A stretch of DNA of 64,000 nucleotides from Salipiger pallidus (lineage in GTDB: Bacteria; Pseudomonadota; Alphaproteobacteria; Rhodobacterales; Rhodobacteraceae). The notes beneath the pieces are model-generated. The model ran no database searches and was not told where the DNA came from. It worked only from the letters and a program-made list of their open reading frames with translations. The stretch spans positions 1-64,000 of the forward strand of contig NZ_BMJV01000011.1 in NCBI RefSeq assembly GCF_014643635.1, read 5' to 3'. Positions 34,151-43,029 of the stretch are shown here, piece after piece (positions within the stretch are counted from its first letter, which is position 1; the number at the start of each line of letters is the position of its first letter). The translations under genes were made by a program, and so were the position numbers.

Positions 34151-35551
34151 ATGAACCATCACGCCTATTTCGCCCGCGGGGACCGCACCGTCGACTGCAC
34201 CATCATCGGCACCGGTGGCTTCGGTCGCAGCTTCCTTGCGCAGGGGCAGGTGGTTCCGGGGCTGTCAGTGCGGGTTGCGGTGGATCGCGACAGCGCCACC
34301 GTGGTCGAAAGCATGCGGTCGGTGGGCATCGCCGCAGCGGACATCCGTGAATGCACCACCCCCGACGAAGCCCGCAGGGCCTGGGATGAGGGCGCCTTCA
34401 TCGCCGCAGGGGATTACGCCACCGTCGCCGCCCTGCCGGTATCCGTCGTGGTCGAGGCCACCGGCGCTCCGGAACCCGGGGCCCGCCACACCCGCTTGGC
34501 GCTCGAGCATGGTTGCCACGTCGCCATGGTCTCCAAGGAAGTCGACAGCGTGGTCGGCCCCGGCCTTGCCGCCATGGCGCGCGAGCGCGGTCTAATCGTC
34601 TCACCGGTGGATGGCGACCAGCCCAGCCTGCTGATCGGCCTTATCACCTGGGCCGAGGTGCTTGGCCTCGAGATAGTCGCCGCGGGCAAATCGAGCGAAT
34701 ACGACTTTGTCTATGATCGTGCCGCAGGCACCATGACCGTGGACGGACGCGTGGCCGAAACCCCCGATTTCGCCGGGCTTGAACGCATTGGCGATGGAGA
34801 CTGCGCCGACATGGTCGCCCGCCGCGCCGCCGCCACCGCGATGCTGCCGCAGCGCGCCGTGCCTGACCTGTGCGAGATGACACTGGTGGCAAATGCCTGC
34901 GGCATGACGCCCGACCGAGCCGATCTGCACTGCCCCATTGCCCGCATTGACGAGGTGCCCACGATCCTGTGCGAGACCAAGGATGGCGGCATCCTGTCCG
35001 GGCCCGGTGTGCTCGACGTGTTTCACTGCCTGCGCGAACCGGGCGAGGTCAGCTTTGCCGGCGGCGTCTTCGTCGTGGTGCGCTGCAAGCATGACGAAAG
35101 CTGGGACCTGCTGCGTGGCAAGGGCCACGTGGTCAGCCGCAGCGGGCGCACCGCGATGGTCTACATCCCGCGCCACCTGCTGGGCATGGAAGCCGCCACC
35201 ACGATCTTTGAGATCGGCCTGCGCGGCGTGTCCTCGGGGGCGGCCCAGCCCGGCCACCACGTCGACCTCGTGGCCCATGCGGACCGCGATTTCCCCGCCG
35301 GCACCCTGCTGGAGATGGGCGGCCATCACCACTCCATCGATGGCGTGTCATCGCGGATGTTGCCGGCGCAAACGCTCGATGCGCAGGCCCCCGCGCCGTT
35401 CTACATCGCCTCGAACTGCCGCCTTGCCCGAGACGTGAAGGCGGGAGAGTTGATCCGCATGCGCGATCTTGTCCTCGACGAGACGGGCGAGCTTCTTCGC
35501 CTCCGCCGCGAGCAGGATCAGCGCCATGCCGGGGAAAGGCTGTCGGCCTGA
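34151..35551 (+). CDS. SAF-domain, homoserine-dehydrogenase-like oxidoreductase
   Basis: A 466-residue cytoplasmic protein. ATG 34151 has a strong RBS (GAAGGAGGACCGA). An N-terminal NAD(P)-binding Rossmann fold starts with CTIIGTGGFGRS (Gly20-x-Gly-x-x-Gly25). The middle VVEATGAPEPGARHTRLAL and HVAMVSKEVDSVVGP resemble homoserine dehydrogenases. The C-terminal half, with PGHHVDLVAHADRDFPAGTLLEMGG and NCRLARDVKAGELI, is a SAF domain. This matches the predicted homoserine-dehydrogenase-like group with a C-terminal SAF domain (COG4091), whose reactions are largely unassigned. Being first in an operon with a TTT importer, 3-oxo-tetronate kinase and decarboxylase suggests oxidation of a small sugar acid rather than amino-acid synthesis. 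Confidence 0.8.
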   Translation: MNHHAYFARGDRTVDCTIIGTGGFGRSFLAQGQVVPGLSVRVAVDRDSATVVESMRSVGIAAADIRECTTPDEARRAWDEGAFIAAGDYATVAALPVSVVVEATGAPEPGARHTRLALEHGCHVAMVSKEVDSVVGPGLAAMARERGLIVSPVDGDQPSLLIGLITWAEVLGLEIVAAGKSSEYDFVYDRAAGTMTVDGRVAETPDFAGLERIGDGDCADMVARRAAATAMLPQRAVPDLCEMTLVANACGMTPDRADLHCPIARIDEVPTILCETKDGGILSGPGVLDVFHCLREPGEVSFAGGVFVVVRCKHDESWDLLRGKGHVVSRSGRTAMVYIPRHLLGMEAATTIFEIGLRGVSSGAAQPGHHVDLVAHADRDFPAGTLLEMGGHHHSIDGVSSRMLPAQTLDAQAPAPFYIASNCRLARDVKAGELIRMRDLVLDETGELLRLRREQDQRHAGERLSA

Positions 35552-35622
35552 CCACGACCGACAATTTCCGGTGTCGCGGCACCGGGAAACCGAACTACAC
35601 GTTCACCAAAGGGAGGAAACCA

Positions 35623-36573
35623 ATGAACGTCACCTATCGCACCCTTGCCGGCGCCACGGCACTTGCCGCACTTGCCACGCCGGGTCTTGCCCAGGACAGC
35701 TACAGCCCGTCCGAGATCACCGCCTTCGTGGCGGCGGGCGCAGGCGGCGGCACCGACAACTTCGCCCGCACCGTCCAGCCGATGCTCGAAGAGCGGCTCG
35801 ACACCAACGTGACCATCATCAACCTGCCTGCCGCTTCGGGCGCGGTCGCCCACCAGCGCACCGCCACCTCCGAGCCGAATGGCGAATCCATCGAATTTGC
35901 CTCGTCGACCCTCATCACCAGCCTTGCTGCCGGGCAGAACCCCATCGGGCTCGACCTGCTGACGCCGGTGGCGCGGATGCAGTCCGACGTTCTGATGCTG
36001 GTGGTGAACCCCGAGAAATACGAGAGCTTCGACGCCTTCAAGGCCGCCGCCGAGGAAACCCCCGGCGAGCTCATCATCGGGGGCACCCACGCAGCCAGCA
36101 TCGACCGCATGGCGTTCCTTGGCCTCAATGCCGAGGCCGGGTTCGACCTTAACTTCATCCCCTATGACAACGAGGGTGCCGCCTCGGCCAACCTGCTGAG
36201 CGGCAACATCGACGGCATGTTCAACGAGATCAGCGCCATTCAGGGCTACATGGAGTCGGGTGAGATGATCCCGGTGCTGGCGCTCGCGGATGACCGGCTG
36301 GAGGCCTATCCCGACATCCCCACCACCGCCGAGAACGGCTGGGACCTGACCTTTGGCAACGAGCGCGGCATCTTCATCAACGCCGAGACCCCGCCCGAGA
36401 CCATCGGCGCCATCGAAGCAGTGTTCGAGGATATCTATGGCTCGGAAGCCTACCAGGATTACGCGGCGCGGACCTTCCTCGACGTGCGCCCCGGCTGGCT
36501 GGGAAGCGAGGAATACCGCGCGGAGCTTGAAAAGAACCTCGCGTATTTCCAGGAACTCATGGCGGCCAACTGA
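35623..36573 (+). CDS. tctC: TTT-family solute-binding protein (TctC) 1
   Basis: A 316-residue periplasmic binding protein of the tripartite tricarboxylate transporter family. The signal peptide is TYRTLAGATALAALATPGLAQ. The mature part has the TctC hallmark ITAFVAAGAGGGTDNFART, ANLLSGNIDGMFNEIS and VLALADDRLEAYPDIPTTAE. RBS GGGAGGAAACCA precedes the start. Such proteins bind carboxylates; context favours a C4 aldonic acid. Confidence 0.92.
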   Translation: MNVTYRTLAGATALAALATPGLAQDSYSPSEITAFVAAGAGGGTDNFARTVQPMLEERLDTNVTIINLPAASGAVAHQRTATSEPNGESIEFASSTLITSLAAGQNPIGLDLLTPVARMQSDVLMLVVNPEKYESFDAFKAAAEETPGELIIGGTHAASIDRMAFLGLNAEAGFDLNFIPYDNEGAASANLLSGNIDGMFNEISAIQGYMESGEMIPVLALADDRLEAYPDIPTTAENGWDLTFGNERGIFINAETPPETIGAIEAVFEDIYGSEAYQDYAARTFLDVRPGWLGSEEYRAELEKNLAYFQELMAAN

Positions 36574-36762
36574 TCCATGCAGCCTTACCGCGCCCGCCGC
36601 TCACCGGCGGGCGCGGACCGCATGATCCGGCAGCCCAGATGCGATCGGGCTGCGGGTCCGGCCAGACAGACCGGCAGCAGGGACCGGATCCTCACCGAAG
36701 GCCATCAAGGCCGGACCAACACCGACACCTGCCCGACACAGACACCGACAGGAGGCACCGGA

Positions 36763-37266
36763 GTGACCGCTCGTCTTTACATCTTCGTAGCCGCCGCATT
36801 CCTCGCCGGGATCGGCTTCCTGTGGCAGGCGGCGCAATTCCCGCCCAGCCACGAGGTCTCGACCCTCGTGGGGCCACGCACCTGGCCCTTTGGTGTGCTG
36901 GTACTGATGCTGGGGCTGGTGGTGCTCATGGGGCTCTTGCTCTGGACCCGGGGGCCGGCACAGTTCACCGGCGCGGATGACGATGCCACCTCTACGGATC
37001 AGCCAGAAGAGCAGCCTGACGAGGCCGTGGTACGCGATGCGCCGACCGGCGCGCGGTGGCGGCATCTCGTGATCCTCGGGCTGACGCTTGGCTACACCTT
37101 TGTCATGACCCTGACCGGCTATCTCGTGGCGACCGCGCTGTTCACGGCCCTCGCCACCCTGACCCTGGGCGAACGTCGCCCGCTGCGCGTGGCGCTCAAC
37201 ACCGCGATTGCCGTCGCCATCGTCGCGCTTGTCTTCGACCGGCTTCTCAACATTCCGCTGCCCTGA
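36763..37266 (+). CDS. tctB: TTT-family small permease (TctB) 1
   Basis: A 167-residue membrane protein with four hydrophobic segments. A GTG start at 36763 is chosen because CAGGAGGCACCGGA precedes it; the upstream frame is non-membrane filler. The gap back to tctC is 189 bases without other genes. An acidic loop (DDDATSTDQPEEQPDEAV) separates helices 2 and 3. TctB is poorly conserved by nature; assignment rests on size, topology and position between TctC and TctA. Confidence 0.85.
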   Translation: MTARLYIFVAAAFLAGIGFLWQAAQFPPSHEVSTLVGPRTWPFGVLVLMLGLVVLMGLLLWTRGPAQFTGADDDATSTDQPEEQPDEAVVRDAPTGARWRHLVILGLTLGYTFVMTLTGYLVATALFTALATLTLGERRPLRVALNTAIAVAIVALVFDRLLNIPLP

Positions 37267-37288
37267 CAGACGGCTGAAAGGACATCCC

Positions 37289-38788
37289 ATGCTTAGCGAC
37301 CTGATGGGCGGCTTCGGAGTCGTTCTCCAGCCGATCAACCTGCTGATCCTGGCCTCGGCCGTTCTGATCGGCTTTGTCGGCGGCGCCCTGCCCGGCATCA
37401 GCGGTGTGATCCTCGTGGTCATCCTGCTGCCCGTGACCTATTCCATGGAGCCCACCGGGGCCTTCATGCTGCTCACGGCGATCTACGCCTCAAGCGTATT
37501 CTCCGGGCTGATCACCGCCATCCTCTACCGCGCCCCCGGCACCCCCGAGGCGGTCATGACCGCCATCGACGGCTACCCGATGACCCAGAAGGGCGAGGCG
37601 GGCAAGGCGCTGGGGGTTGGCATCCTGTCCTCGGCCATCGGCGGGGTGCTCGGCACCGTGGTACTGATCGTGGCGACGCCCCTGCTGGCGGACATCGCGC
37701 TGCAATTCTCATCGCCGGAGTTCTTCGCGCTGGCGGTGCTTGGCCTCACGGTGGTGGCATCGCTTGGCGGTAACCTCATCATGGGGGTGATCGGCGTGTG
37801 CATCGGGCTGATCATCGCCTCGGTGGGCTTGGATCCGCTGACCGGCACCCAGCGCTTTACCTTCGGCAATCTCGAACTGATGAGCGGCATCAATCTGATC
37901 CCTGTCATCATCGGCCTTTTCGCCATCTCCGAAGTGCTCAAGCGCAGCCAGGAGGGCGATGTTCACCTTGCCAGCAAAAAGTTCAGCATCCGCATCTTCG
38001 ACTGGCCGGTAATCCGCCAGATCCGCGGCGCGATCCTGCGCTCGTCCATCCTTGGCACCGCCATCGGCATCCTGCCGGGCATCGGAGCCTCGACCGCCGC
38101 CATGGTCGCCTACTCGGAAACCGTGCGCTGGTCGAAGGACCGTTCCCGCTTTGGCAAGGGCGCGCCCGAGGGCGTCGCGGCCCCCGAGGCCGCCAACAAC
38201 GCCGCCGCCATGGGCGCGCTGGTGCCGCTGTTCGCGCTTGGCATTCCCGGCTCGGGCACCACGGCGGTGATCCTTGGTGCGTTCATCGTGCACGGGCTGA
38301 CGCCGGGGCCGACCTTCATGACCGGCAACACCGATCTCATCTACGCGGTCTTTGTCGGGCTGCTGATCGTCAACCTGCTGATCCTGCTGTTCTCGAAGCC
38401 GTTCATCGCGCTTCTGTCGAAACTGCTCGACGTGCCCTATTCGGTGCTTGGCCCGATCATCGTGATCTGCTGCGTCGTCGGCACCTATTCGGTGCAGAAC
38501 TCGCTGATGGACGTTTGGCTGATGCTGGGCTTCGGGCTGGCGGGCTTCCTGCTGGAAAAGATCGGCTTCCCGCTGGTGGCGATCATCCTTGGCGTCGTGC
38601 TTGGCCCTATCGCGGAAAGCGAGCTGCGCCGGTCGCTGGCCATGTCGCGCGGAGACTGGTTCGTGTTCTTCGACCGTCCCATCAGCGCCATCCTGCTTGC
38701 CATTGCCGCGCTGCTTCTTGTGTTTACCGTGGTGCTGCCGATGCTGCGCCGCAAGCGCGAGACCCCCGCCGAGGTCCACGAACAGTGA
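37289..38788 (+). CDS. tctA: TTT-family large permease (TctA) 1
   Basis: A 499-residue membrane protein with about 11-12 helices. ATG 37289 has RBS GAAAGGAC. Family motifs are GALPGISGVILVVILLP (first signature) and its repeat GILPGIGASTAAMVAY, plus FGKGAPEGVAAPEAANNAAA and LGIPGSGTTAVILGAF. It forms the cation-coupled transport channel with TctB. Length normal. Confidence 0.95.
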   Translation: MLSDLMGGFGVVLQPINLLILASAVLIGFVGGALPGISGVILVVILLPVTYSMEPTGAFMLLTAIYASSVFSGLITAILYRAPGTPEAVMTAIDGYPMTQKGEAGKALGVGILSSAIGGVLGTVVLIVATPLLADIALQFSSPEFFALAVLGLTVVASLGGNLIMGVIGVCIGLIIASVGLDPLTGTQRFTFGNLELMSGINLIPVIIGLFAISEVLKRSQEGDVHLASKKFSIRIFDWPVIRQIRGAILRSSILGTAIGILPGIGASTAAMVAYSETVRWSKDRSRFGKGAPEGVAAPEAANNAAAMGALVPLFALGIPGSGTTAVILGAFIVHGLTPGPTFMTGNTDLIYAVFVGLLIVNLLILLFSKPFIALLSKLLDVPYSVLGPIIVICCVVGTYSVQNSLMDVWLMLGFGLAGFLLEKIGFPLVAIILGVVLGPIAESELRRSLAMSRGDWFVFFDRPISAILLAIAALLLVFTVVLPMLRRKRETPAEVHEQ

Positions 38789-38834
38789 CCGAGGCAAGAC
38801 CCAAGACCAACTCCAGGACCAGGGGAGCCAGATC

Positions 38835-40088
38835 ATGAAACTTGGATGCATCGGTGACGATTTCACCGGCTCTTCCGACCTTGCCTCCATGCTCGCCAAG
38901 AACGGCATGCGGGTGATTCAGTTTTCGGGCGTGCCCGAAGGCGAGGCCCCCTCGGACGTGGACGCAGGCGTTGTCGCGCTCAAGACCCGCACCATGCCGG
39001 TGGACGAGGCGGTGCGCTGTTCGCTCGAGGCGCTGGACTGGCTGAAGGCCCAAGGCTGCGAGCAGTTTTTCTTCAAATATTGCTCGACCTTCGATTCCAC
39101 ACCCCAAGGCAACATCGGCCCGGTGACCGAAGCGCTGATGGACCGGCTGGGGGCCGAAAACGCCATCGTCTGCCCCGCCTTCCCCGCCACCGGGCGCACG
39201 GTCTACCAGGGGCATCTCTTCGTGCATGACAAGCTGCTGTCGCAATCGGGGATGGAGCATCACCCGCTCACCCCCATGTCCGACCCGGACATCCGGCGCT
39301 GGCTGGCGCTGCAATCGACCCGCGCGGTGGGGCATGTCAGCATGAGCGCTGTCACCGCAGGCCCCGAGGCCATCGCCGCCGCGATCCGGTCCGAGACTGC
39401 CGGGGGCCGTCCTCTCGTGGTGATCGACGCCACAAGCGACGCCGACCTGCGTGCCATCGGCGCCGCCGCCAGGGGCATGCCCCTGGTCACCGGCGGATCG
39501 GGCGTGGCCATGGGCCTGCCCGCCGGCCTGCTGGGGGCTGGCGCGCTGCATTCGGTGGCAGGCGACTGGCGCGGCGAGGACGGGCCCGCCGCCCTTATTG
39601 CGGGCTCGGCATCGACCATGACCCGCGCGCAGATCCGCCGCTGGTCCGAGACCAACCCCGCGCTCGAGATCACCGCCGACGCGGTGATGGATGGCAGCGC
39701 GACTCCCGACAAGGCCGCCCGCGCTGCCATCGACAGCTCCTCGCCGCTGCTGCTTTATTCCTCCGCAGACCCCGAGACCGTGAAGGCGGCGCAGGACAGG
39801 TACGGCCGCGAGATCATCGCCGCGCGACTCGAGGCCTTCTTTGCCGAAACCGCCCGCCTGCTTGTCGCGGGCGGCATCCGGCGACTGGTCACAGCTGGGG
39901 GCGAAACCTCGGGCGCGGTGGTCGAGGGGCTTGGCCTCACCGCGCTGCGCATCGGCCCCGAGATCACGCCGGGCGTGCCCGCCGTCGCCGCCGAGGGACG
40001 GCCCCTTGTGCTGGCGCTGAAATCCGGCAACTTCGGGGATGAGGATTTCTTCGAAAACGCGCTGACAACGCTGGAGGGCCGCCCATGA
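38835..40088 (+). CDS. otnK: 3-oxo-tetronate kinase (DUF1537 family)
   Basis: A 417-residue kinase. ATG 38835 opens the family-typical KLGCIGDDFTGSSDLASMLA; the longer frame overlaps tctA and is rejected. Other marks are FFKYCSTFDSTPQGNIGPV, CPAFPATGRTVYQGHLFV, LIAGSASTMTRAQI and the C-terminal nucleotide-binding TAGGETSGAVVEGLGL with ALKSGNFGDEDFF. The family phosphorylates four-carbon 3-oxo acids at O4 in threonate and erythronate breakdown. It overlaps the next gene by four bases (ATGA). Confidence 0.9.
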   Translation: MKLGCIGDDFTGSSDLASMLAKNGMRVIQFSGVPEGEAPSDVDAGVVALKTRTMPVDEAVRCSLEALDWLKAQGCEQFFFKYCSTFDSTPQGNIGPVTEALMDRLGAENAIVCPAFPATGRTVYQGHLFVHDKLLSQSGMEHHPLTPMSDPDIRRWLALQSTRAVGHVSMSAVTAGPEAIAAAIRSETAGGRPLVVIDATSDADLRAIGAAARGMPLVTGGSGVAMGLPAGLLGAGALHSVAGDWRGEDGPAALIAGSASTMTRAQIRRWSETNPALEITADAVMDGSATPDKAARAAIDSSSPLLLYSSADPETVKAAQDRYGREIIAARLEAFFAETARLLVAGGIRRLVTAGGETSGAVVEGLGLTALRIGPEITPGVPAVAAEGRPLVLALKSGNFGDEDFFENALTTLEGRP

Positions 40089-40729
40089 CCGAACTCTCCC
40101 GCCTGCGCGAACAGGTCTGCACCTTTGCCGCGACGCTGTACAAGCAGGGTCTGACCCACGGCTCGACCGGCAACATCTCGGTCCGCACGCCCGATGGCGG
40201 GCTGCTGGTAACGCCCACGGGCTCGTCCTTCATGACGCTCGATCCCGCGCGGCTGAGCCTGTTCGATGCGGGTCTGCGCCATGTGGACGGTGACAAGCCC
40301 ACCAAGGAAATGCCCCTGCACAGCGCCTTTTACGAGACGCGTAGCAAGGCGGGAGCCATCGTGCACCTGCATTCGTGCCATTCCGTCGCGCTGTCGATGA
40401 TGCCCGATGCCGATGAGGACGACTTCCTACCGCCCCTTACCCCCTACCCGATCATGAAGCTCGGGCGGGTGAAGCTGCTGCCCTATTTCATGCCTGGAGA
40501 CCCCGCCATCGGTGATGCCATCCGCGGCCTGGCGGGCCGGCGCTCGGCGGTGATGCTGGCCAACCACGGCCCCGTGGTCGCAGGCAAGGATCTCGAAGCG
40601 GCGGTCCATGCCATCGAAGAGCTCGAGGCTGGGGCGAAGCTGGCAATGATGACCCGTGGCCTGTCGCCTCGACGGCTCACCGACGCGCAGGTTTCGGAGT
40701 TGGTCACCAAGTTCGACGTGGACTGGTAG
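40085..40729 (+). CDS. otnC: 3-oxo-tetronate 4-phosphate decarboxylase (class II aldolase family)
   Basis: A 214-residue class II aldolase/adducin-fold enzyme. Zinc ligands are His94 and His96 in HLHSCHS and His161 in NHGPVVAG; Glu75 in KEMPLH is the expected acid/base. GSTGNISVR (26-34) binds phosphate. With OtnK it should give dihydroxyacetone phosphate and CO2 from a 3-oxo-tetronate. The gene ends the rightward operon; a strong hairpin follows at 40951. Confidence 0.88.
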   Translation: MTELSRLREQVCTFAATLYKQGLTHGSTGNISVRTPDGGLLVTPTGSSFMTLDPARLSLFDAGLRHVDGDKPTKEMPLHSAFYETRSKAGAIVHLHSCHSVALSMMPDADEDDFLPPLTPYPIMKLGRVKLLPYFMPGDPAIGDAIRGLAGRRSAVMLANHGPVVAGKDLEAAVHAIEELEAGAKLAMMTRGLSPRRLTDAQVSELVTKFDVDW

Positions 40730-40950
40730 GCTCGGGGTCGCTCTGCACAAGGGCGCGGGCCGGCAAGTGCCGGGGCCACGCCGGAACGGAGCAGGCGCAG
40801 AAAGTCGATCTGCCAAGGATCGGCAGCGAAGCGTGAAAGAATGGTCATGGCATTCGGACCGGCGGCTTCCCCCCCGGTGCTGGCCGCGGACGAGCCGGGG
40901 TGAGAAGCCCGGCGTCACCGCGTTTAAGCGGCACAATTTCAAACATGTCC

Positions 40951-40984
40951 GGGACGGGGACCGGCGCTTTGAGGTCCCCGTCCC
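40951..40984. terminator. Bidirectional terminator hairpin between convergent operons
   Basis: GGGACGGGGACC, 10-base loop, GGTCCCCGTCCC: a perfect 12-base-pair stem between the end of otnC (plus) and the end of the lyase gene (minus). No long T-run is present on either side, so termination may be partly Rho-assisted. Its position between convergent genes makes the role likely. Confidence 0.6.
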
Positions 40985-40989
40985 CGAGA

Positions 40990-41862
40990 TCAGTAGGCGT
41001 AGCGCTTGTCTAGATCGTCGAAGAGTTCCTTGCGCACCACCCGCTGACGTTCGACAAAGCCCGCGAGCGGCCCGCTTTCGTCCATGCGGCCCTGGTCCCG
41101 CAGCTGGGTCAGCGCGGTCTGCATGCCGTAAAGCGCCGATTGCAGCGCGACGTTGGCATACAGTACCAGCGAAAAGCCCATGTCGCTGAATTCATCCACT
41201 GACAGGATCGGCGTCTTTCCTCCGACCACGAGGTTCACCAGCTGCGGTGTGCCCGGCAGCGCCGAGGGGATCGCGCGCAGATCGTCCACGGTCTGGGGAG
41301 CCTCGACGAAGGTGATGTCGGCGCCATCCTCAATGAAGGCCGCCGCGCGGTCAAGCGCCTCGGTCATGCCGTCGGTGGCGGCGGCATCGGTGCGGGCGAC
41401 GATCAGAGTGTTCTCGTCCTGCCGCGCGTCCACCGCAGCCTTGATGCGCGAACGCGCCTCGGCCAGCGGCACCACTTCCTTGCCCGAGAAATGCCCGCAG
41501 CGCTTCGGTGTCTTCTGATCCTCAAGCTGGATCGCCGAGGCCCCTGCCCGTTCAAGCGTGCGGATGGTGTGGCGCACGTTCAGCCCGTTGCCGAAACCGT
41601 TGTCCGCATCCACCACGATGGGCAGCTCGGTGGCGTCGCGAATGGCGGCGGTGTGCTGGGCGATCTCGGGGAGCGACACGAACGCAAGGTCGGGCATCCC
41701 GAGGAAGGTGTTGGTCAGGCCCGCGCCCGACAGGTACACCGCCTCAAATCCAAGATCCTCGATCACCCGCGCTGCAAGCGCGTTGGCGGCACCGGGCAGC
41801 ATCAGGGCACCGCCCGAGGCGATGCGATCCTTGAACCGTTTGTTCACTTCATGATTCAGCAT
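40990..41862 (-). CDS. PEP mutase/isocitrate lyase superfamily C-C lyase
   Basis: A 290-residue TIM-barrel enzyme. Catalytic signature KRCGH at 120-124 (Cys122 marks the lyase branch rather than the mutases), metal-binding VDADNGFGN (84-92) and IQLEDQ (111-116) are present, with NALAARVIEDLGFEAVYLSG near the N-terminus. Relatives are methylisocitrate lyase, 2,3-dimethylmalate lyase and oxaloacetate-type hydrolases, all cleaving branched 2-hydroxy di- or tricarboxylates. It is 12 bases after prpF in a GntR-prpF-lyase operon opposite a TTT importer. 2,3-dimethylmalate-lyase-like chemistry fits a PrpF partner, but the true substrate is unknown. Confidence 0.85.
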   Translation of the reverse strand: MLNHEVNKRFKDRIASGGALMLPGAANALAARVIEDLGFEAVYLSGAGLTNTFLGMPDLAFVSLPEIAQHTAAIRDATELPIVVDADNGFGNGLNVRHTIRTLERAGASAIQLEDQKTPKRCGHFSGKEVVPLAEARSRIKAAVDARQDENTLIVARTDAAATDGMTEALDRAAAFIEDGADITFVEAPQTVDDLRAIPSALPGTPQLVNLVVGGKTPILSVDEFSDMGFSLVLYANVALQSALYGMQTALTQLRDQGRMDESGPLAGFVERQRVVRKELFDDLDKRYAY

Positions 41863-41874
41863 GGGGTAGCTCGC

Positions 41875-43029
41875 TTATTGAGTTGTCTTGGAAAGGGGCA
41901 CGTAGACGCGGCCATCCATCAGCCGCCGCTGGGTGCGCAGGATGCGGGCGGCGGTGATCGTGCCGGTCTGGGGATCGCGCGTGGCGCCGACCGAGACGAT
42001 GCCCGACGGCGTGCCGATGCGCAGGGTTTGCGGGTCGCTGCCGGGTGCGATCTGGCCCTGCACGACCGAGCCGCTGACGGCGGCGGCGCAGGCAAGCGCC
42101 AGGGCGCCGGTGACGGGCACTGCGCGGTGGGCCTGCCCGGCCGAGATCATGCGGATTTGCAGGTCGTGGCTTTCAGGGGCATGACCGTTGCCCGACAGGT
42201 CCTCATAGGTGGCAGGGGTGCCGACCATGGCGACCTTGGGGGTGGCGATGCGCGTTTTCGCCGCCTCAAGGTCAGAGGTCAGCCCCATGGCGACCGAGGC
42301 GAGGCGGCGGATCTCTTCCAGCCGCGCCATCAGCGCTACGTCCGCGTCAATGGCGGCGGGGTGGGCGCTGGTATCGCCCGACACATCCTGCGCCGCTACG
42401 AAAACGGCCGGGACGGCGGCGTCGATCATCGTCACCTGAACCTCGGTGCCGTCTGCCAGCGTCAGCCTGTCGATCCCCTGCCCGCTTGGCAGCGCTCCAT
42501 TGCCGTTGGTGTCCGTGGGGTCAAGGAAATCAAGCGCAACAGGTGCGCCGATGCCCTCGACGCCGGGAATCTGCAGATCGCCGCTGACCTCGGCGCGTCC
42601 GCCCGACACCCCGAATCGAGCGGCGATGACCTTACCGGAGTTGGTGTTGTGGATGCGCACCACGGCCTCGCCATCCCGGGGGCCATCGACAAGCCCCTCG
42701 TCATAGGCAAACGGCCCCATGGCCGAGCTCATGTTGCCGCAATTGCCCGAGAAATCCACGCTGTCATCGACCACGCCCACCTGGGCGAAGGTGTAGTCAA
42801 TGTCCGCATCAGGTCGGGTCGCGGGACCGATGACGCAGATCTTCGACAGGGAGGAGATCCCCCCTCCCATGCCGTCAAGCTGCCGCAGGTTCGGATCGGG
42901 CGATCCGAGCATCGCCGCAAAGAGCGCGGGCCAGCGGGTTTCATCGGTCGGCAGGTCGCGGCGATGCAACACCAGCGCCTTTGAGGTGCCGCCGCGCATG
43001 AACACGGCGGGGATGGCAAGTTGGGTCAC
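41875..43029 (-). CDS. PrpF/Mii/GalD-family isomerase
   Basis: A 384-residue protein of the diaminopimelate-epimerase-like fold. It has the N-terminal FMRGGTSKAL (Lys17), GMGGGISSLSK, the active-site cysteine in DFSGNCGNMSSA (Cys97) and GTPSGIVSVGA. Family members shift double bonds in unsaturated tri- or dicarboxylates: 2-methyl-aconitate (PrpF), methylitaconate (Mii), oxalomesaconate (GalD). The start overlaps the GntR stop by four bases. No prpC, acnD, or gallate genes are nearby, so methylcitrate and gallate pathways are not supported. Confidence 0.85.
   Translation of the reverse strand: MTQLAIPAVFMRGGTSKALVLHRRDLPTDETRWPALFAAMLGSPDPNLRQLDGMGGGISSLSKICVIGPATRPDADIDYTFAQVGVVDDSVDFSGNCGNMSSAMGPFAYDEGLVDGPRDGEAVVRIHNTNSGKVIAARFGVSGGRAEVSGDLQIPGVEGIGAPVALDFLDPTDTNGNGALPSGQGIDRLTLADGTEVQVTMIDAAVPAVFVAAQDVSGDTSAHPAAIDADVALMARLEEIRRLASVAMGLTSDLEAAKTRIATPKVAMVGTPATYEDLSGNGHAPESHDLQIRMISAGQAHRAVPVTGALALACAAAVSGSVVQGQIAPGSDPQTLRIGTPSGIVSVGATRDPQTGTITAARILRTQRRLMDGRVYVPLSKTTQ

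Noticed and set aside
41875-43029. Naming the PrpF-like gene as part of a 2-methylcitrate cycle
   Set aside because: prpB, prpC and acnD are not recognisable in the neighbourhood; only family-level isomerase activity can be supported.
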